Positions 53,225 to 61,201 of a stretch of DNA of 64,000 nt are shown in pieces. The DNA is from JAJPJE01 sp963724985 (GTDB taxonomy: Bacteria > Acidobacteriota > Terriglobia > Terriglobales > Acidobacteriaceae): contig CAVRWV010000025.1 of NCBI GenBank assembly GCA_963724985.1, positions 204,627 through 268,626 on the forward strand. The letters run 5' to 3'. Below the pieces are notes generated by a model. It had not been told where the DNA came from and searched no databases. It was given only the letters and a program-made list of their open reading frames with translations. Numbering within the stretch: the stretch's first letter is position 1; each line of letters begins with the position of its first letter. The position numbers and the translations under genes were made by a program.

Positions 53225-53953
53225 ATGAATACGGAAAAGACAGTACGTGAGCTGGCGGTGGAGAATCCGCACGCGACACGGGTGTTCGAGCAGTTCGGAA
53301 TTGATTACTGCTGTGGCGGAGCACGGACTCTGAGTTCGGCTTGCGCCGAAAAAGGCGTGCTGGTGGAGGAGGTCCGAAACGCGATTTCGAATGGCATCTC
53401 TGCCGAGGTGGAGCGACAGTCTGCGCAGGACTGGACGCAGCGCGAATTAAGCGTTTTGATCGACCACATAACGGCGACGCACCATGTTTACGTGCGCCAG
53501 GAGACGGTGCGCATCCAGCAGTTGCTGGCCAAGGTCGCCGGTAAGCACGGCGCGAAACATCCCGAGGTCATTCGAGTTCAAGGAGTCTTTTCCGCGCTTA
53601 GCGCAGAATTGACGTCGCATCTGATGAAGGAAGAGAACGTTCTCTTCCCGTACATCGTCCAACTGGAAAAGGCGACCGCCGCCGGACTGCCAAAACCACG
53701 TCCGATGTTCGGGTCGGTCAAAAGCCCCATTCACATGATGGAACTGGAGCACGCCTCGGCTGGCGAAGCCCTGCGAAGCCTGCGCGAAGACAGCAACAAC
53801 TACACGGCTCCTGACGACGCCTGCGCCACTTTCCAGGCGAGTTATATGGCGTTGCAGGCATTCGAAGCGGACCTTCATCAACATATTCATCTGGAAAACA
53901 ACATTCTCTTTCCCAAGGCAATTGCGCTGGAGAATTCGGGCCCCGCTGTTTAG
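53225..53953 (+). CDS. ric: Iron-sulfur cluster repair di-iron protein Ric (ScdA/YtfE)
   Basis: A 242-residue protein that repairs Fe-S clusters damaged by nitric oxide. The N-terminal ScdA domain has FGIDYCCGG (residues 24-32). The C-terminal hemerythrin-like domain has the di-iron ligands in LIDHITATHHVY, LTSHLMKEENVLFPYI, LEHASAGEALRSL and DLHQHIHLENNILFPKA. GGGAG precedes the ATG. The NO reductase gene starts 30 bp downstream on the same transcript. Confidence 0.95.
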   Translation: MNTEKTVRELAVENPHATRVFEQFGIDYCCGGARTLSSACAEKGVLVEEVRNAISNGISAEVERQSAQDWTQRELSVLIDHITATHHVYVRQETVRIQQLLAKVAGKHGAKHPEVIRVQGVFSALSAELTSHLMKEENVLFPYIVQLEKATAAGLPKPRPMFGSVKSPIHMMELEHASAGEALRSLREDSNNYTAPDDACATFQASYMALQAFEADLHQHIHLENNILFPKAIALENSGPAV

Positions 53954-53983
53954 CTGAACACAACTTTCATTCGGAGAAATGTA

Positions 53984-56278
53984 ATGGAATACAAGAAGCT
54001 GTGGATTGCGCTGGCGGTGGTGCTCGTTGCCTCCTTCAGCGTGCTGGGCGGGGTGGGATATCACGCCATTCACAATGGGCCGCCGACTCCCACGCAAGTG
54101 GTGACGACGGACGGCCGTGTGGTGATGGAGGGAGAGGCCATCCATCTTGGACAAGGCGTGTGGCAGTCGATTGGAGGACAAGAGGTCGGAACGGTTTGGG
54201 GGCATGGAGCCTACGTCGCTCCCGACTGGTCTGCCGATTACCTGCATCGCGAGTCGATGTTCATTTTGGACCGATGGGCGCAGGGTGAAGGCGCGGCGAA
54301 CTACGAGACGCTGGGAGTCGAGCGCAAAGCCGCTCTGCAAGCCCGTCTGCAAGAAACGATGCGCCGCAATACGTATGACGCGGCGACCAGACGAATTACG
54401 GTCGATCCGGCCAGAGCGGACGCTTTCGAGCACCTGGTCGCGTACTACAGCGACGTTTTTGCGAGTGGACGCACGGAGTATGCAATCCAGAAGGGTGCGC
54501 TGAGCGATGCGACGAAAGCTCGCGAGATGACGTCGTTCTTCTGGTGGACGTCATGGGTAGCGAGCACCAATCGCCCTGGCCAGGACGTGACTTACACACA
54601 AAATTGGCCGCACGAAGAGCTGGTTGGCAATCGTCCGACCGGCGCCGCAATCGTTTGGAGCGTGATCAGTTTTGTGCTGCTGCTGGCCGGTGTTGGGGGC
54701 ATGGCGTGGTATTTCGGATCGCAGCAGAAACCAGCGCCAATCGAGCCTGAAGAAATACCGGACCGAGATCCGCTGCTTGGATTGAAACCAACACCATCGC
54801 AGAAAGCCACGATCAAGTACTTCTTTGTGGTGGCGGCGCTGTGGGTGGTGCAAGTCGCGCTGGGCGCGGTCGCCGCGCACTATGGCGTGGAAGGCAATGG
54901 ATTCTACGGAATCCCACTGGCCAAGTGGCTGCCGTATTCGGTGGCGCGCACATGGCATCTGCAGATCGGCATCTTCTGGATTGCGACCTCGTGGCTGGCA
55001 ACCGGACTCTACATCGCGCCGGCAGTAAGCAATCGGGAGCCGAAGGGGCAGCGCCTGGGGGTGAATGTCTTGTTCGTCGCGCTGATTCTGGTTGTCGTCG
55101 GATCGCTGGCGGGCGAGTGGCTGGGTATTCAGCAGAAGCTCGGCAACCTGTGGTTCTGGTTCGGCTCACAGGGTTACGAATACGTGGACCTGGGGCGCTT
55201 CTGGCAGATCTTGCTATTTGGGGGACTGGTGTTCTGGCTGTGGCTGATGTGGCGCGGGCTGCGTCCGGCGTTGGCGAAGCGCGACGAGAACCGGCCATTG
55301 CTGGTGTTGTTCCTCATTTCGGCGATTGCGATCCCGCTGTTCTATGCGGCTGGCTTGATGTATGGGCAGCGCAGTCCGCTGATTACGGCGGAGTACTGGC
55401 GCTGGTGGGTAGTCCATCTGTGGGTAGAAGGGTTCTTCGAAGTCTTCGCGACCGTGGTGATTGCGTTCCTGTTCACGCGGATGAAGTTGCTTGGCATTCG
55501 CACGGCAACACGTGCGGTGCTGTTTTCCACCGTAGTGTTCCTGTCCGGCGGAATTATCGGGACGTTCCATCACCTGTACTTTGCGGGGACTCCGAACTCG
55601 GTGCTGGCGCTGGGAGCGGTGTTCAGCGCGATGGAAGTGGTGCCGCTGGTGCTGATCGGATTCGAAGCATGGGAGAACATTCGACTTGCTCGCGGCAATA
55701 CGAAGGCGGTGTGGGTGCAGGCTTACAAGTGGCCCATCTACTTCTTCGTCGCAGTCGCGTTCTGGAATTTCGTGGGTGCGGGATTGTTCGGGTTCTTCAT
55801 CAATCCGCCAGTCGCGCTTTACTACATGCAAGGGCTGAACACGACTCCAGTGCACGGCCACACCGCGTTGTTCGGCGTGTACGGCATGCTCGGGCTCGGA
55901 CTGATGCTCTTCTGTCTGCGCGCCTTGAAGCCGGGGCGGGCCTGGAAAGACAAGCCGCTGGCGTTCGCGTTCTGGGCGATCAACATCGGGCTGCTGCTGA
56001 TGGTGTTGCTGAGCCTGCTGCCGATCGGATTGATGCAGGCGTGGGCCTCGGTGGAGTACGGCACGTGGTATGCGCGCTCGGCTGAGTTCCTGCATCACGG
56101 CCCGATGAACACCCTGCGCTGGATGCGCATGATTGGCGATACCGTTTTCGCCCTTGGAGCGCTGGTGCTGGGCTGGTTCGTTCTCGGGCTGGTGACTGGA
56201 CACTCGTACGACGACTCGGGAACGGTCGCGGAAGGCGAGTGGAAGGTGCGTCCGAGAGAAGAACTAGTCGCGAAATAG
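53984..56278 (+). CDS. norZ: Quinol-dependent nitric oxide reductase (qNOR)
   Basis: Reduces 2 NO to N2O with electrons from (mena)quinol; an inner-membrane protein. The 764 residues start with a membrane helix, then the extracytoplasmic NorC-like domain without a haem c motif (LGQGVWQSIGGQEVGTVWGHGAYVAPDWSADYLHRE, split over ~60-95), the signature of single-subunit qNOR. A 12-13-helix haem-copper-oxidase-like part follows, with YWRWWVVHLWVEGFFEVFAT and GTFHHLYFAGTP (haem b/b3 and FeB histidines) and GHTALFGVYGMLGLGLML. GGAGAAAT precedes the ATG. It is co-transcribed with ric and ends in a terminator. Confidence 0.95.
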   Translation: MEYKKLWIALAVVLVASFSVLGGVGYHAIHNGPPTPTQVVTTDGRVVMEGEAIHLGQGVWQSIGGQEVGTVWGHGAYVAPDWSADYLHRESMFILDRWAQGEGAANYETLGVERKAALQARLQETMRRNTYDAATRRITVDPARADAFEHLVAYYSDVFASGRTEYAIQKGALSDATKAREMTSFFWWTSWVASTNRPGQDVTYTQNWPHEELVGNRPTGAAIVWSVISFVLLLAGVGGMAWYFGSQQKPAPIEPEEIPDRDPLLGLKPTPSQKATIKYFFVVAALWVVQVALGAVAAHYGVEGNGFYGIPLAKWLPYSVARTWHLQIGIFWIATSWLATGLYIAPAVSNREPKGQRLGVNVLFVALILVVVGSLAGEWLGIQQKLGNLWFWFGSQGYEYVDLGRFWQILLFGGLVFWLWLMWRGLRPALAKRDENRPLLVLFLISAIAIPLFYAAGLMYGQRSPLITAEYWRWWVVHLWVEGFFEVFATVVIAFLFTRMKLLGIRTATRAVLFSTVVFLSGGIIGTFHHLYFAGTPNSVLALGAVFSAMEVVPLVLIGFEAWENIRLARGNTKAVWVQAYKWPIYFFVAVAFWNFVGAGLFGFFINPPVALYYMQGLNTTPVHGHTALFGVYGMLGLGLMLFCLRALKPGRAWKDKPLAFAFWAINIGLLLMVLLSLLPIGLMQAWASVEYGTWYARSAEFLHHGPMNTLRWMRMIGDTVFALGALVLGWFVLGLVTGHSYDDSGTVAEGEWKVRPREELVAK

Positions 56279-56307
56279 GAGATTGATTCGCGCTGCGCTG
56301 TGAATAT

Positions 56308-56344
56308 GGGCCGCCGCTGAAAATGCGTGCGGCCCCCTTTTTTT
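56308..56344 (+). terminator. Rho-independent terminator of ric-norZ
   Basis: GGGCCGC / GCGGCCC stem with a 14-nt loop, followed by CCTTTTTTT. Confidence 0.85.
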
Positions 56345-56357
56345 GCAATGTTTCGAT

Positions 56358-56400
56358 GGTGACGCAAATCACAGCCATGGCGGACAGAGCCAGAGATACT
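56358..56400 (+). promoter_or_regulatory. CRP-like operator and class II promoter, site 5
   Basis: GGTGA-CGCAAA-TCACA at 56358-56373 (centre 56365.5), with the -10-like GATACT at 56395-56400. It starts the unit of two small secreted Cys-rich proteins. The predicted start site (~56407) is so close to the ATG at 56411 that the first message would be nearly leaderless. Confidence 0.6.
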
Positions 56401-56410
56401 TAATCTCGCA

Positions 56411-56779
56411 ATGTGCTCTCGATGGGCAAAATGCGCCGCAGCACTGGCGATCCTCTTGATGGTCGCGACGGTGCCTCTGTCGTGCGAGCTTCTGATGTTC
56501 AGAGGCGCGCCGACGGACTGCCATCACGAGATGGGCTCGACTGCCTCGGGTCCGGAGCACGCATGTTGTCCGCACGGGACGATGCCGTGCTGTGTTGAAT
56601 CTTCGCCGACATCTGCTCCTGTTCCGTTTCAATCTTCCACAAGACAGTCTTTATCGCCTAGCCTGGTGGTAGCACAGGATCTGGCGCCGATTTTCGTGCC
56701 GCAAGCGATCGCTCTGAGCATCAGCGCCCAGCCGGGAGTTCCGCCAGTGCTGGCGCAAAAAGAAGACTTCCGCACGTAG
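56411..56779 (+). CDS. Small secreted Cys/His-rich protein (122 aa)
   Basis: A signal-peptide-like start (WAKCAAALAILLMVATVPLSCEL) is followed by a short metal-binding-looking segment with CHHEMG and then ACCPHGTMPCC, and a Ser/Pro/Val-rich tail without cysteines. The H/M/CC spacing recalls small periplasmic copper-associated proteins (CopL/DUF2946-like), but I cannot assign a family. No clear ribosome binding site is seen, in keeping with a near-leaderless message. It lies behind operator site 5 and upstream of a second Cys-rich gene. Confidence 0.6.
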   Translation: MCSRWAKCAAALAILLMVATVPLSCELLMFRGAPTDCHHEMGSTASGPEHACCPHGTMPCCVESSPTSAPVPFQSSTRQSLSPSLVVAQDLAPIFVPQAIALSISAQPGVPPVLAQKEDFRT

Positions 56780-56868
56780 AGATCACCCTGCCCCGCTGGA
56801 TATTAAAAACTCCAACATTGCAGACTGAGCGCCGCGCGTGCTCAAGAAAGAAAATTAAAGGTGATCTT

Positions 56869-57264
56869 ATGAAATTCAAATCTCTCATACTTATTTTGCT
56901 GTTCTCTCTTCCGGGGCTGGCTCAGAACCTGAGATTCGCTCATTTCGCCGACATGACTGCCCCGACTGCACAAACCTGCTGCAGCGGGAAAAAGGGAAAA
57001 TGCTGCAATGGCAAGAAAGCCTGCTGCAAGAGTGACTCGTGCAGCAAGGACAATGCTGCCTGCAAAGACTGCGCTTGCTGCAAGGACATGAAGAGCGACG
57101 CTGCCAATGCGCAACCTGAAGCGAAAGACCAAGCCGCTACGAAAGCGTCTTGCTGCTCCAAATCAGGCGAGTGCAAAGCGGATTGCTGCGCGAAGATGAA
57201 GTCTGCGAGCAAAGCCGGATGCTGCGGTGGCAACAGCTGCGCACGCGAAAAGAAGTCCGCGTAG
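56869..57264 (+). CDS. Secreted metallothionein-like Cys-rich protein (131 aa)
   Basis: Starts at 56869 behind AAAGGTG. A signal peptide (MKFKSLILILLFSLPGLAQ) is followed by a mature region with 19 cysteines in ~90 residues, mostly CC pairs separated by Lys-rich spacers (QTCCSGKKGKCCNGKKACC, ACKDCACCKD, ECKADCCAKM, AGCCGGNSC). This implies strong soft-metal or iron-nitrosyl binding outside the cytoplasm. No known family is recognised. A terminator follows, closing the site-5 unit. Confidence 0.7.
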   Translation: MKFKSLILILLFSLPGLAQNLRFAHFADMTAPTAQTCCSGKKGKCCNGKKACCKSDSCSKDNAACKDCACCKDMKSDAANAQPEAKDQAATKASCCSKSGECKADCCAKMKSASKAGCCGGNSCAREKKSA

Positions 57265-57272
57265 CTACAAAC

Positions 57273-57307
57273 GAGCCCCGGGCGCAGAGCCTGGGGCTCA
57301 TTCTTTC
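57273..57307 (+). terminator. Rho-independent terminator after the Cys-rich gene
   Basis: GAGCCCCGGGC-gcaga-GCCTGGGGCTC stem followed by ATTCTTT. Confidence 0.85.
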
Positions 57308-57386
57308 GAAAAGCAATTTCCAGTCACAGCTTGAATCCTTTCCAGCGTTCGACTAACCTGCGAGTTCTAGCGTCATCGGAGGCTAT

Positions 57387-57566
57387 TTGTCAGAACTGAA
57401 AGTAGTGCGGGAGTGGGATGCCGAGATCTTTCACGCCAAGGTATTAGATCTCGAGCGCCAAGGCTGGCAAGCGAAGCGCGATACCTACAAGATCGTCGCC
57501 GAGATGAATCCCGAGGACGGAAATATAATCCACCTGCACACGATCGAGTTGATGCGCGAGAAGTAG
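57387..57566 (+). CDS. Small conserved-looking protein (59 aa)
   Basis: A TTG start with a perfect GGAGG four bases upstream. The product begins LSELKVVREWDAEIFHAKVL and ends IIHLHTIELMREK. It is a charged alpha/beta sequence with no cysteines, and its codon use matches neighbours. The strong ribosome binding site and clean length support a real gene. Function unknown. Confidence 0.6.
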   Translation: MSELKVVREWDAEIFHAKVLDLERQGWQAKRDTYKIVAEMNPEDGNIIHLHTIELMREK

Positions 57567-57578
57567 ATTCTCTTCAAC

Positions 57579-57667
57579 TGCAGATCCCTCTCTCGCTGCG
57601 CGAGCTGGTGATGACAACCAAACTGCAGATGCCTCCGCTCCTCTTCGCTCGGCGTCGTCATGACAAC
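57579..57667. repeat. Dispersed REP-like element, copy 3 plus a degenerate half copy
   Basis: 57579-57618 is another copy of the TGCAGATCCCTC... GTGATGACAAC element (other copies at 15584 and 24997). It is followed at 57624-57667 by a diverged second unit, TGCAGATGCCTCCGCTCC...CGTCATGACAAC. Confidence 0.7.
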
Positions 57668-57710
57668 TAATAAAGCTTTGAGGCGCATCGAGTGATTGAG
57701 GTGCGGCTCG

Positions 57711-58367
57711 ATGCCTAGATCACCAATCATGACCGCGGCTCCTTTGATTCCGGCGCACCCGACGGTCGAGAAGCTGCGCGAGGCCGCAGCCGGATGCAAA
57801 GCCTGCGACTTATGGAAACGTGGCACGCAAACCGTCTTCGGCGAAGGCAGCCGGCACGCGAAGGTAATGTTCGTCGGGGAACAGCCTGGAGATCAGGAAG
57901 ATCTGCAAGGGCGTCCATTCGTCGGTCCGGCGGGGCGCGTGCTCGACAAGGCGCTGGAGATCGCGGGCATCGACCGGAACGACGTGTACGTCACCAACGC
58001 GGTGAAACATTTCAAATGGGAGCCGCGCGGGAAGCGGCGGATTCACAAGAAGCCTCGACAACTGGAGATCACCGCATGCCGTCCATGGCTCGAGGCCGAG
58101 ATCGCGGTGACCAAGCCCGAGGTGGTCGTCTGCCTCGGAGCAACGGCGGCGCAGTCGTTACTGGGGCCGAAGTTCAAAGTCACCGAGCGGCGCGGCGAGG
58201 TGATTCCTTCCACGCTCGCGCCTTTCATCGTGGCGACAGTGCATCCGTCGTCGATTTTGCGCGCGCCGGATGAAGAGGCGCGGCAGGAAGCAATGACGGC
58301 GTTCGTCGACGACATGAAAGCAATCGCCGGCGTGCTGCGAAAGAAGGGATTGCTGCGGGCCGCGTAG
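57711..58367 (+). CDS. udgX: UdgX-type uracil-DNA glycosylase
   Basis: A 218-residue family-4-like uracil-DNA glycosylase with an Fe-S cluster (Cys29 and Cys32 in GCKACDLW, later TACRPW and VVVCLGAT). It has GEQPGDQEDLQGRPFVGPAG (residues 56-75) and HPSSILRA. The loop KRRIHKKP (108-115) carries His112, matching the UdgX-specific R-loop histidine that forms a covalent bond to the abasic site after uracil removal. Ordinary family-4 enzymes lack this loop. GAGGTG precedes the ATG at 57711. Confidence 0.92.
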   Translation: MPRSPIMTAAPLIPAHPTVEKLREAAAGCKACDLWKRGTQTVFGEGSRHAKVMFVGEQPGDQEDLQGRPFVGPAGRVLDKALEIAGIDRNDVYVTNAVKHFKWEPRGKRRIHKKPRQLEITACRPWLEAEIAVTKPEVVVCLGATAAQSLLGPKFKVTERRGEVIPSTLAPFIVATVHPSSILRAPDEEARQEAMTAFVDDMKAIAGVLRKKGLLRAA

Positions 58368-58368
58368 G

Positions 58369-59511
58369 TTAGCGGGTTGGCGGTGTGTAGCCCTGCCACA
58401 CGTACTCGAGCGCTTCAGGCAGCGTCTGCTGGATGACGGCGCGATCGACGTGGCCGGCATTGCGTACAAACACGAACTGATAGTGGTAATTCTTGTCCGC
58501 GAGCACCTTCGCCATATTCTCGTTAGCGAGAACCCAGTCGTGCATGCCGTCGCGCATCACGTTGGGATTCAAAAGGTCGCGATCTCCCACTTCCATCCAG
58601 ATCCGAATCGGCTTTGCAGGATTTTCGGGAATGAGATGCTCGTGAAATCCCCAGGCGCCCTGCGGCGTTTTGGGATCGTAAGGCCACTGCTGATTGATGA
58701 ACGTGCCGGAATAACTGAGCACGCGGTGGTAGAGGTCGGGGCGATACCAGGCCATGATGAGCGCGCACGCGCCGCCTGAGCTGCCGCCCATGCTTACCCG
58801 TGCATCGGGATCGCGCGTGAGTTTGACATGTGCCTGCGCCTCCACCAGCGGCAAGACTTCGGTCTCCACGAACTCGGCATAGCGGCCGGACATGGTGTCG
58901 TACTCAAGCCCGCGCTCGCTGCCTTGCGCATCGCCGCCGCCGTTGCCGATGGAGATGGCGATCATGACGGGAAGCCTGTGCTCGGCAATCAGGCGATCGA
59001 TGGCAGAAAAGAGCCAGGGATGTGGGCCGTCCGAATCCACCAGGAAGGGAGCGACGCTTCCCGGCACATACGCGCTGGGAACGTAGACAGCCACTTTGCG
59101 TGTGTAAGGAGCAGGATGGCTGGTGGTGACAATCAGCCGTGCGGGGTTCGCGGGATCAACCGTGCCGAAGGTCCCCGGGTCACGCGCGATGCCTGGATAA
59201 ATCTTGCTGTCCGCGGAGTTCATGGTGAACTCGATTACCGATCCGGCAAGCGCGGCCTCATGCGCGAGTTCAGGCGCAGGATCGTGCGTGGGGCCGAGAA
59301 TGAAGTTGCCATCCGCAGTTGCGGGAGGAACCGCACCATCGGAAAGTTGTTTGGCTGAGACGTAGCCTGGGGTGAGGGGATCGCGGGTTGGCGGAGTGGG
59401 TCGTGCAGTAGGCGAGGGAGGGGCTACCGTCTGGCAATGTGCGGTGGCGAGCGCGCCGGAGAGGAAAAGAGCAACGACCAGCAGTGATGCGAGATTTCTC
59501 AGTTGTGACAT
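58369..59511 (-). CDS. Secreted alpha/beta-hydrolase esterase (enterochelin-esterase-like)
   Basis: About 380 residues with a signal peptide (LASLLVVALFLSGALATAHC) from the ATG at 59511, then a Pro/Thr-rich linker. The catalytic domain is of the esterase D/Fes family: RKVAVYVPSAYVPG, DARVSMGGSSGGACAL with the nucleophile Ser in GGSSGG, WMEVGDRDLLNP with the probable acid residue, and NAGHVDRAV with the catalytic His. The substrate is not known; carbohydrate-ester or siderophore esterases share this fold. It is convergent with udgX, their stops nearly touching. Confidence 0.82.
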   Translation of the reverse strand: MSQLRNLASLLVVALFLSGALATAHCQTVAPPSPTARPTPPTRDPLTPGYVSAKQLSDGAVPPATADGNFILGPTHDPAPELAHEAALAGSVIEFTMNSADSKIYPGIARDPGTFGTVDPANPARLIVTTSHPAPYTRKVAVYVPSAYVPGSVAPFLVDSDGPHPWLFSAIDRLIAEHRLPVMIAISIGNGGGDAQGSERGLEYDTMSGRYAEFVETEVLPLVEAQAHVKLTRDPDARVSMGGSSGGACALIMAWYRPDLYHRVLSYSGTFINQQWPYDPKTPQGAWGFHEHLIPENPAKPIRIWMEVGDRDLLNPNVMRDGMHDWVLANENMAKVLADKNYHYQFVFVRNAGHVDRAVIQQTLPEALEYVWQGYTPPTR

Positions 59512-59633
59512 AGGAAGTAGTGGCTCATTCAAGCTTTTCTGTTGGCCTGAGTGTGACATTGCACGGCGGGACGTAGTCTAACGTGTGAGCGCTCGTGCGT
59601 GTCACGAATGTTTTGGTTGTGTTCGCTCGCCTG

Positions 59634-61019
59634 TTATCTGGCACTGGCCTGTTCGGACGTAAGGTGGTCCTGCGCCGGATCGAACTGGCCTTCCCAGCGC
59701 GCGACAACAACGGTCGCCAGACAGTTGCCGATGACGTTTACCGACGTGCGCGCCATGTCCATCAACTGATCGATGCCGAGCAGGATGAAGACCGGTTCTA
59801 CCGGAAGTCCGAACGATCCAACGGTTCCCATCAGAATGATGACCGATGCGCGCGAGACGCCGGCGACACCTTTGCTGGCGAGCATCAGGGTGAGCAGGAG
59901 AACGATCTGCTGGCTGAGGGAAAGATGCACGCCTGCGACCTGTGCGACGAAGATCGCGCCCAACGAGAGATAGAGGCTGGAGCCGTCCAGATTGAAGCTG
60001 TAGCCCAGCGGCATGACGAAGGCCACCACCTGGCGAGGGACGCCGATCCGCTCCATGGCCTCCATAGCGAGGGGTAGGGCGGCTTCGGAGTTGCTGGTGC
60101 CGAAGGCGACCGACGCCGGTTCAGCGACCGCGCGCAGGAACTTCCTGATGGGGACACCGGCGAACCAGGCGATGGGCAACAAAACTCCCAAGAGGAAAAC
60201 GGTGAGCGCGGCGTAGAGCGTGGCCAGTAGCTTGGCGAGGTTGAGGAGGACGGCGAGTCCCATGTGTCCGATGGTGTAGGCCACGGCGGCGCCGACACCA
60301 ATCGGCGCAAACAGCATGACGATGTTCGTGAACTTGAACATCACCTCAGTGAGACTCTCAGCGAAGGCCAGCATGGGACGGCGCTTGTCTTCGCGTACCT
60401 GGGCGAGCGCGATCCCAAAAAGCATGCTGAAGATCACCACCTGCAAGACCTGTCCTTCGGCAACCGACTTAGCGATGTTTTCGGGGAAGACGTGCAGGAG
60501 CATGTCAGTGGCGGTCGGCCGCGTAGCCGGAAGCGATTGAGCGGCGGCGGCCTGCGGCGGCATCTGGATTCCCACGCCTGCTTTGCTGAGATTGATGGCG
60601 GTGAGCCCGATGACAAGCGCGAAGGTGGTGACGATCTCAAAGTAAACGATGGCCTTGATGCCCATGCGGCCAACGGCTTTCAAATTCGCATGGCCGGCAA
60701 TTCCACTCACGAGCGTACCGAATAAAAGCGGCGCGATGATGGTGCGGATCAGTTGCAGGAAGATCTGGCTGAGGACGCGAAGGTTCGATGCGAAGGCGGG
60801 GAAGTCGTATCCGATTTCGGCGCCGAGGAACATGCTGAAGACGATCCAGGTAGTGAGGGAGCGGCGCATGATGGCATAGCCGAAGAAAGACGCGAGCGCG
60901 ATCGCACGAAAGACGGTTATGACTTTGGGCGATATGGACGGAGCTAGATAGGAAGCCAGAAAGAGGATCGCCACAACGGCGAAGAGGACGACGGTCAGGT
61001 AGAGCAGACGAGAGCGCAT
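59634..61019 (-). CDS. Dicarboxylate/amino acid:cation symporter (DAACS family)
   Basis: A 461-residue inner-membrane transporter of the GltP/DctA type. Family motifs include SVAFGTSNSEAALPLAM (hairpin HP1 serine-rich region), MPLGYSFNLDGSSLYLSLG (TM7, NLDG) and LMDMARTSVNVIGNCLATVVVARWEG (HP2/TM8 substrate and cation residues). About eight transmembrane helices are predicted. Substrates could be glutamate, aspartate or C4-dicarboxylates. Confidence 0.93.
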   Translation of the reverse strand: MRSRLLYLTVVLFAVVAILFLASYLAPSISPKVITVFRAIALASFFGYAIMRRSLTTWIVFSMFLGAEIGYDFPAFASNLRVLSQIFLQLIRTIIAPLLFGTLVSGIAGHANLKAVGRMGIKAIVYFEIVTTFALVIGLTAINLSKAGVGIQMPPQAAAAQSLPATRPTATDMLLHVFPENIAKSVAEGQVLQVVIFSMLFGIALAQVREDKRRPMLAFAESLTEVMFKFTNIVMLFAPIGVGAAVAYTIGHMGLAVLLNLAKLLATLYAALTVFLLGVLLPIAWFAGVPIRKFLRAVAEPASVAFGTSNSEAALPLAMEAMERIGVPRQVVAFVMPLGYSFNLDGSSLYLSLGAIFVAQVAGVHLSLSQQIVLLLTLMLASKGVAGVSRASVIILMGTVGSFGLPVEPVFILLGIDQLMDMARTSVNVIGNCLATVVVARWEGQFDPAQDHLTSEQASAR

Positions 61020-61055
61020 GAAAGGGCAGTTGTACAGCAGGCGAGTGCGAAAAGA

Positions 61056-61201
61056 AATTGGTAATTGGTAAGGAGCAATTAGTAATTAGTAGTTAGTAAT
61101 TGGTAAAGGGAGCCGTCGTGTAACTGCTGTTTCGTCATAGATACGTTGAGCGGCGGTCTTTTCAATTACCTATTACAAATTACCGATTACCAATTCTTAC
61201 C
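61056..61201. repeat. AT-rich inverted repeat abutting the dapD stop codon
   Basis: The left arm (61056-61106) is built of AATTGGTAAT/TTAGTAATT units. The right arm (61163-61201) is the inverted counterpart (AATTACC...GATTACCAATT) and runs into the dapD stop codon. It is strongly AT-rich in a GC-rich neighbourhood, so probably a foreign or slipped-strand element. It may fold into a hairpin downstream of dapD. Confidence 0.6.

Noticed and set aside
54841..56085. Long alternative frame (414 codons) inside norZ
   Set aside because: An Arg/Ala/Gly-rich shadow of a highly conserved membrane protein in GC-rich DNA.
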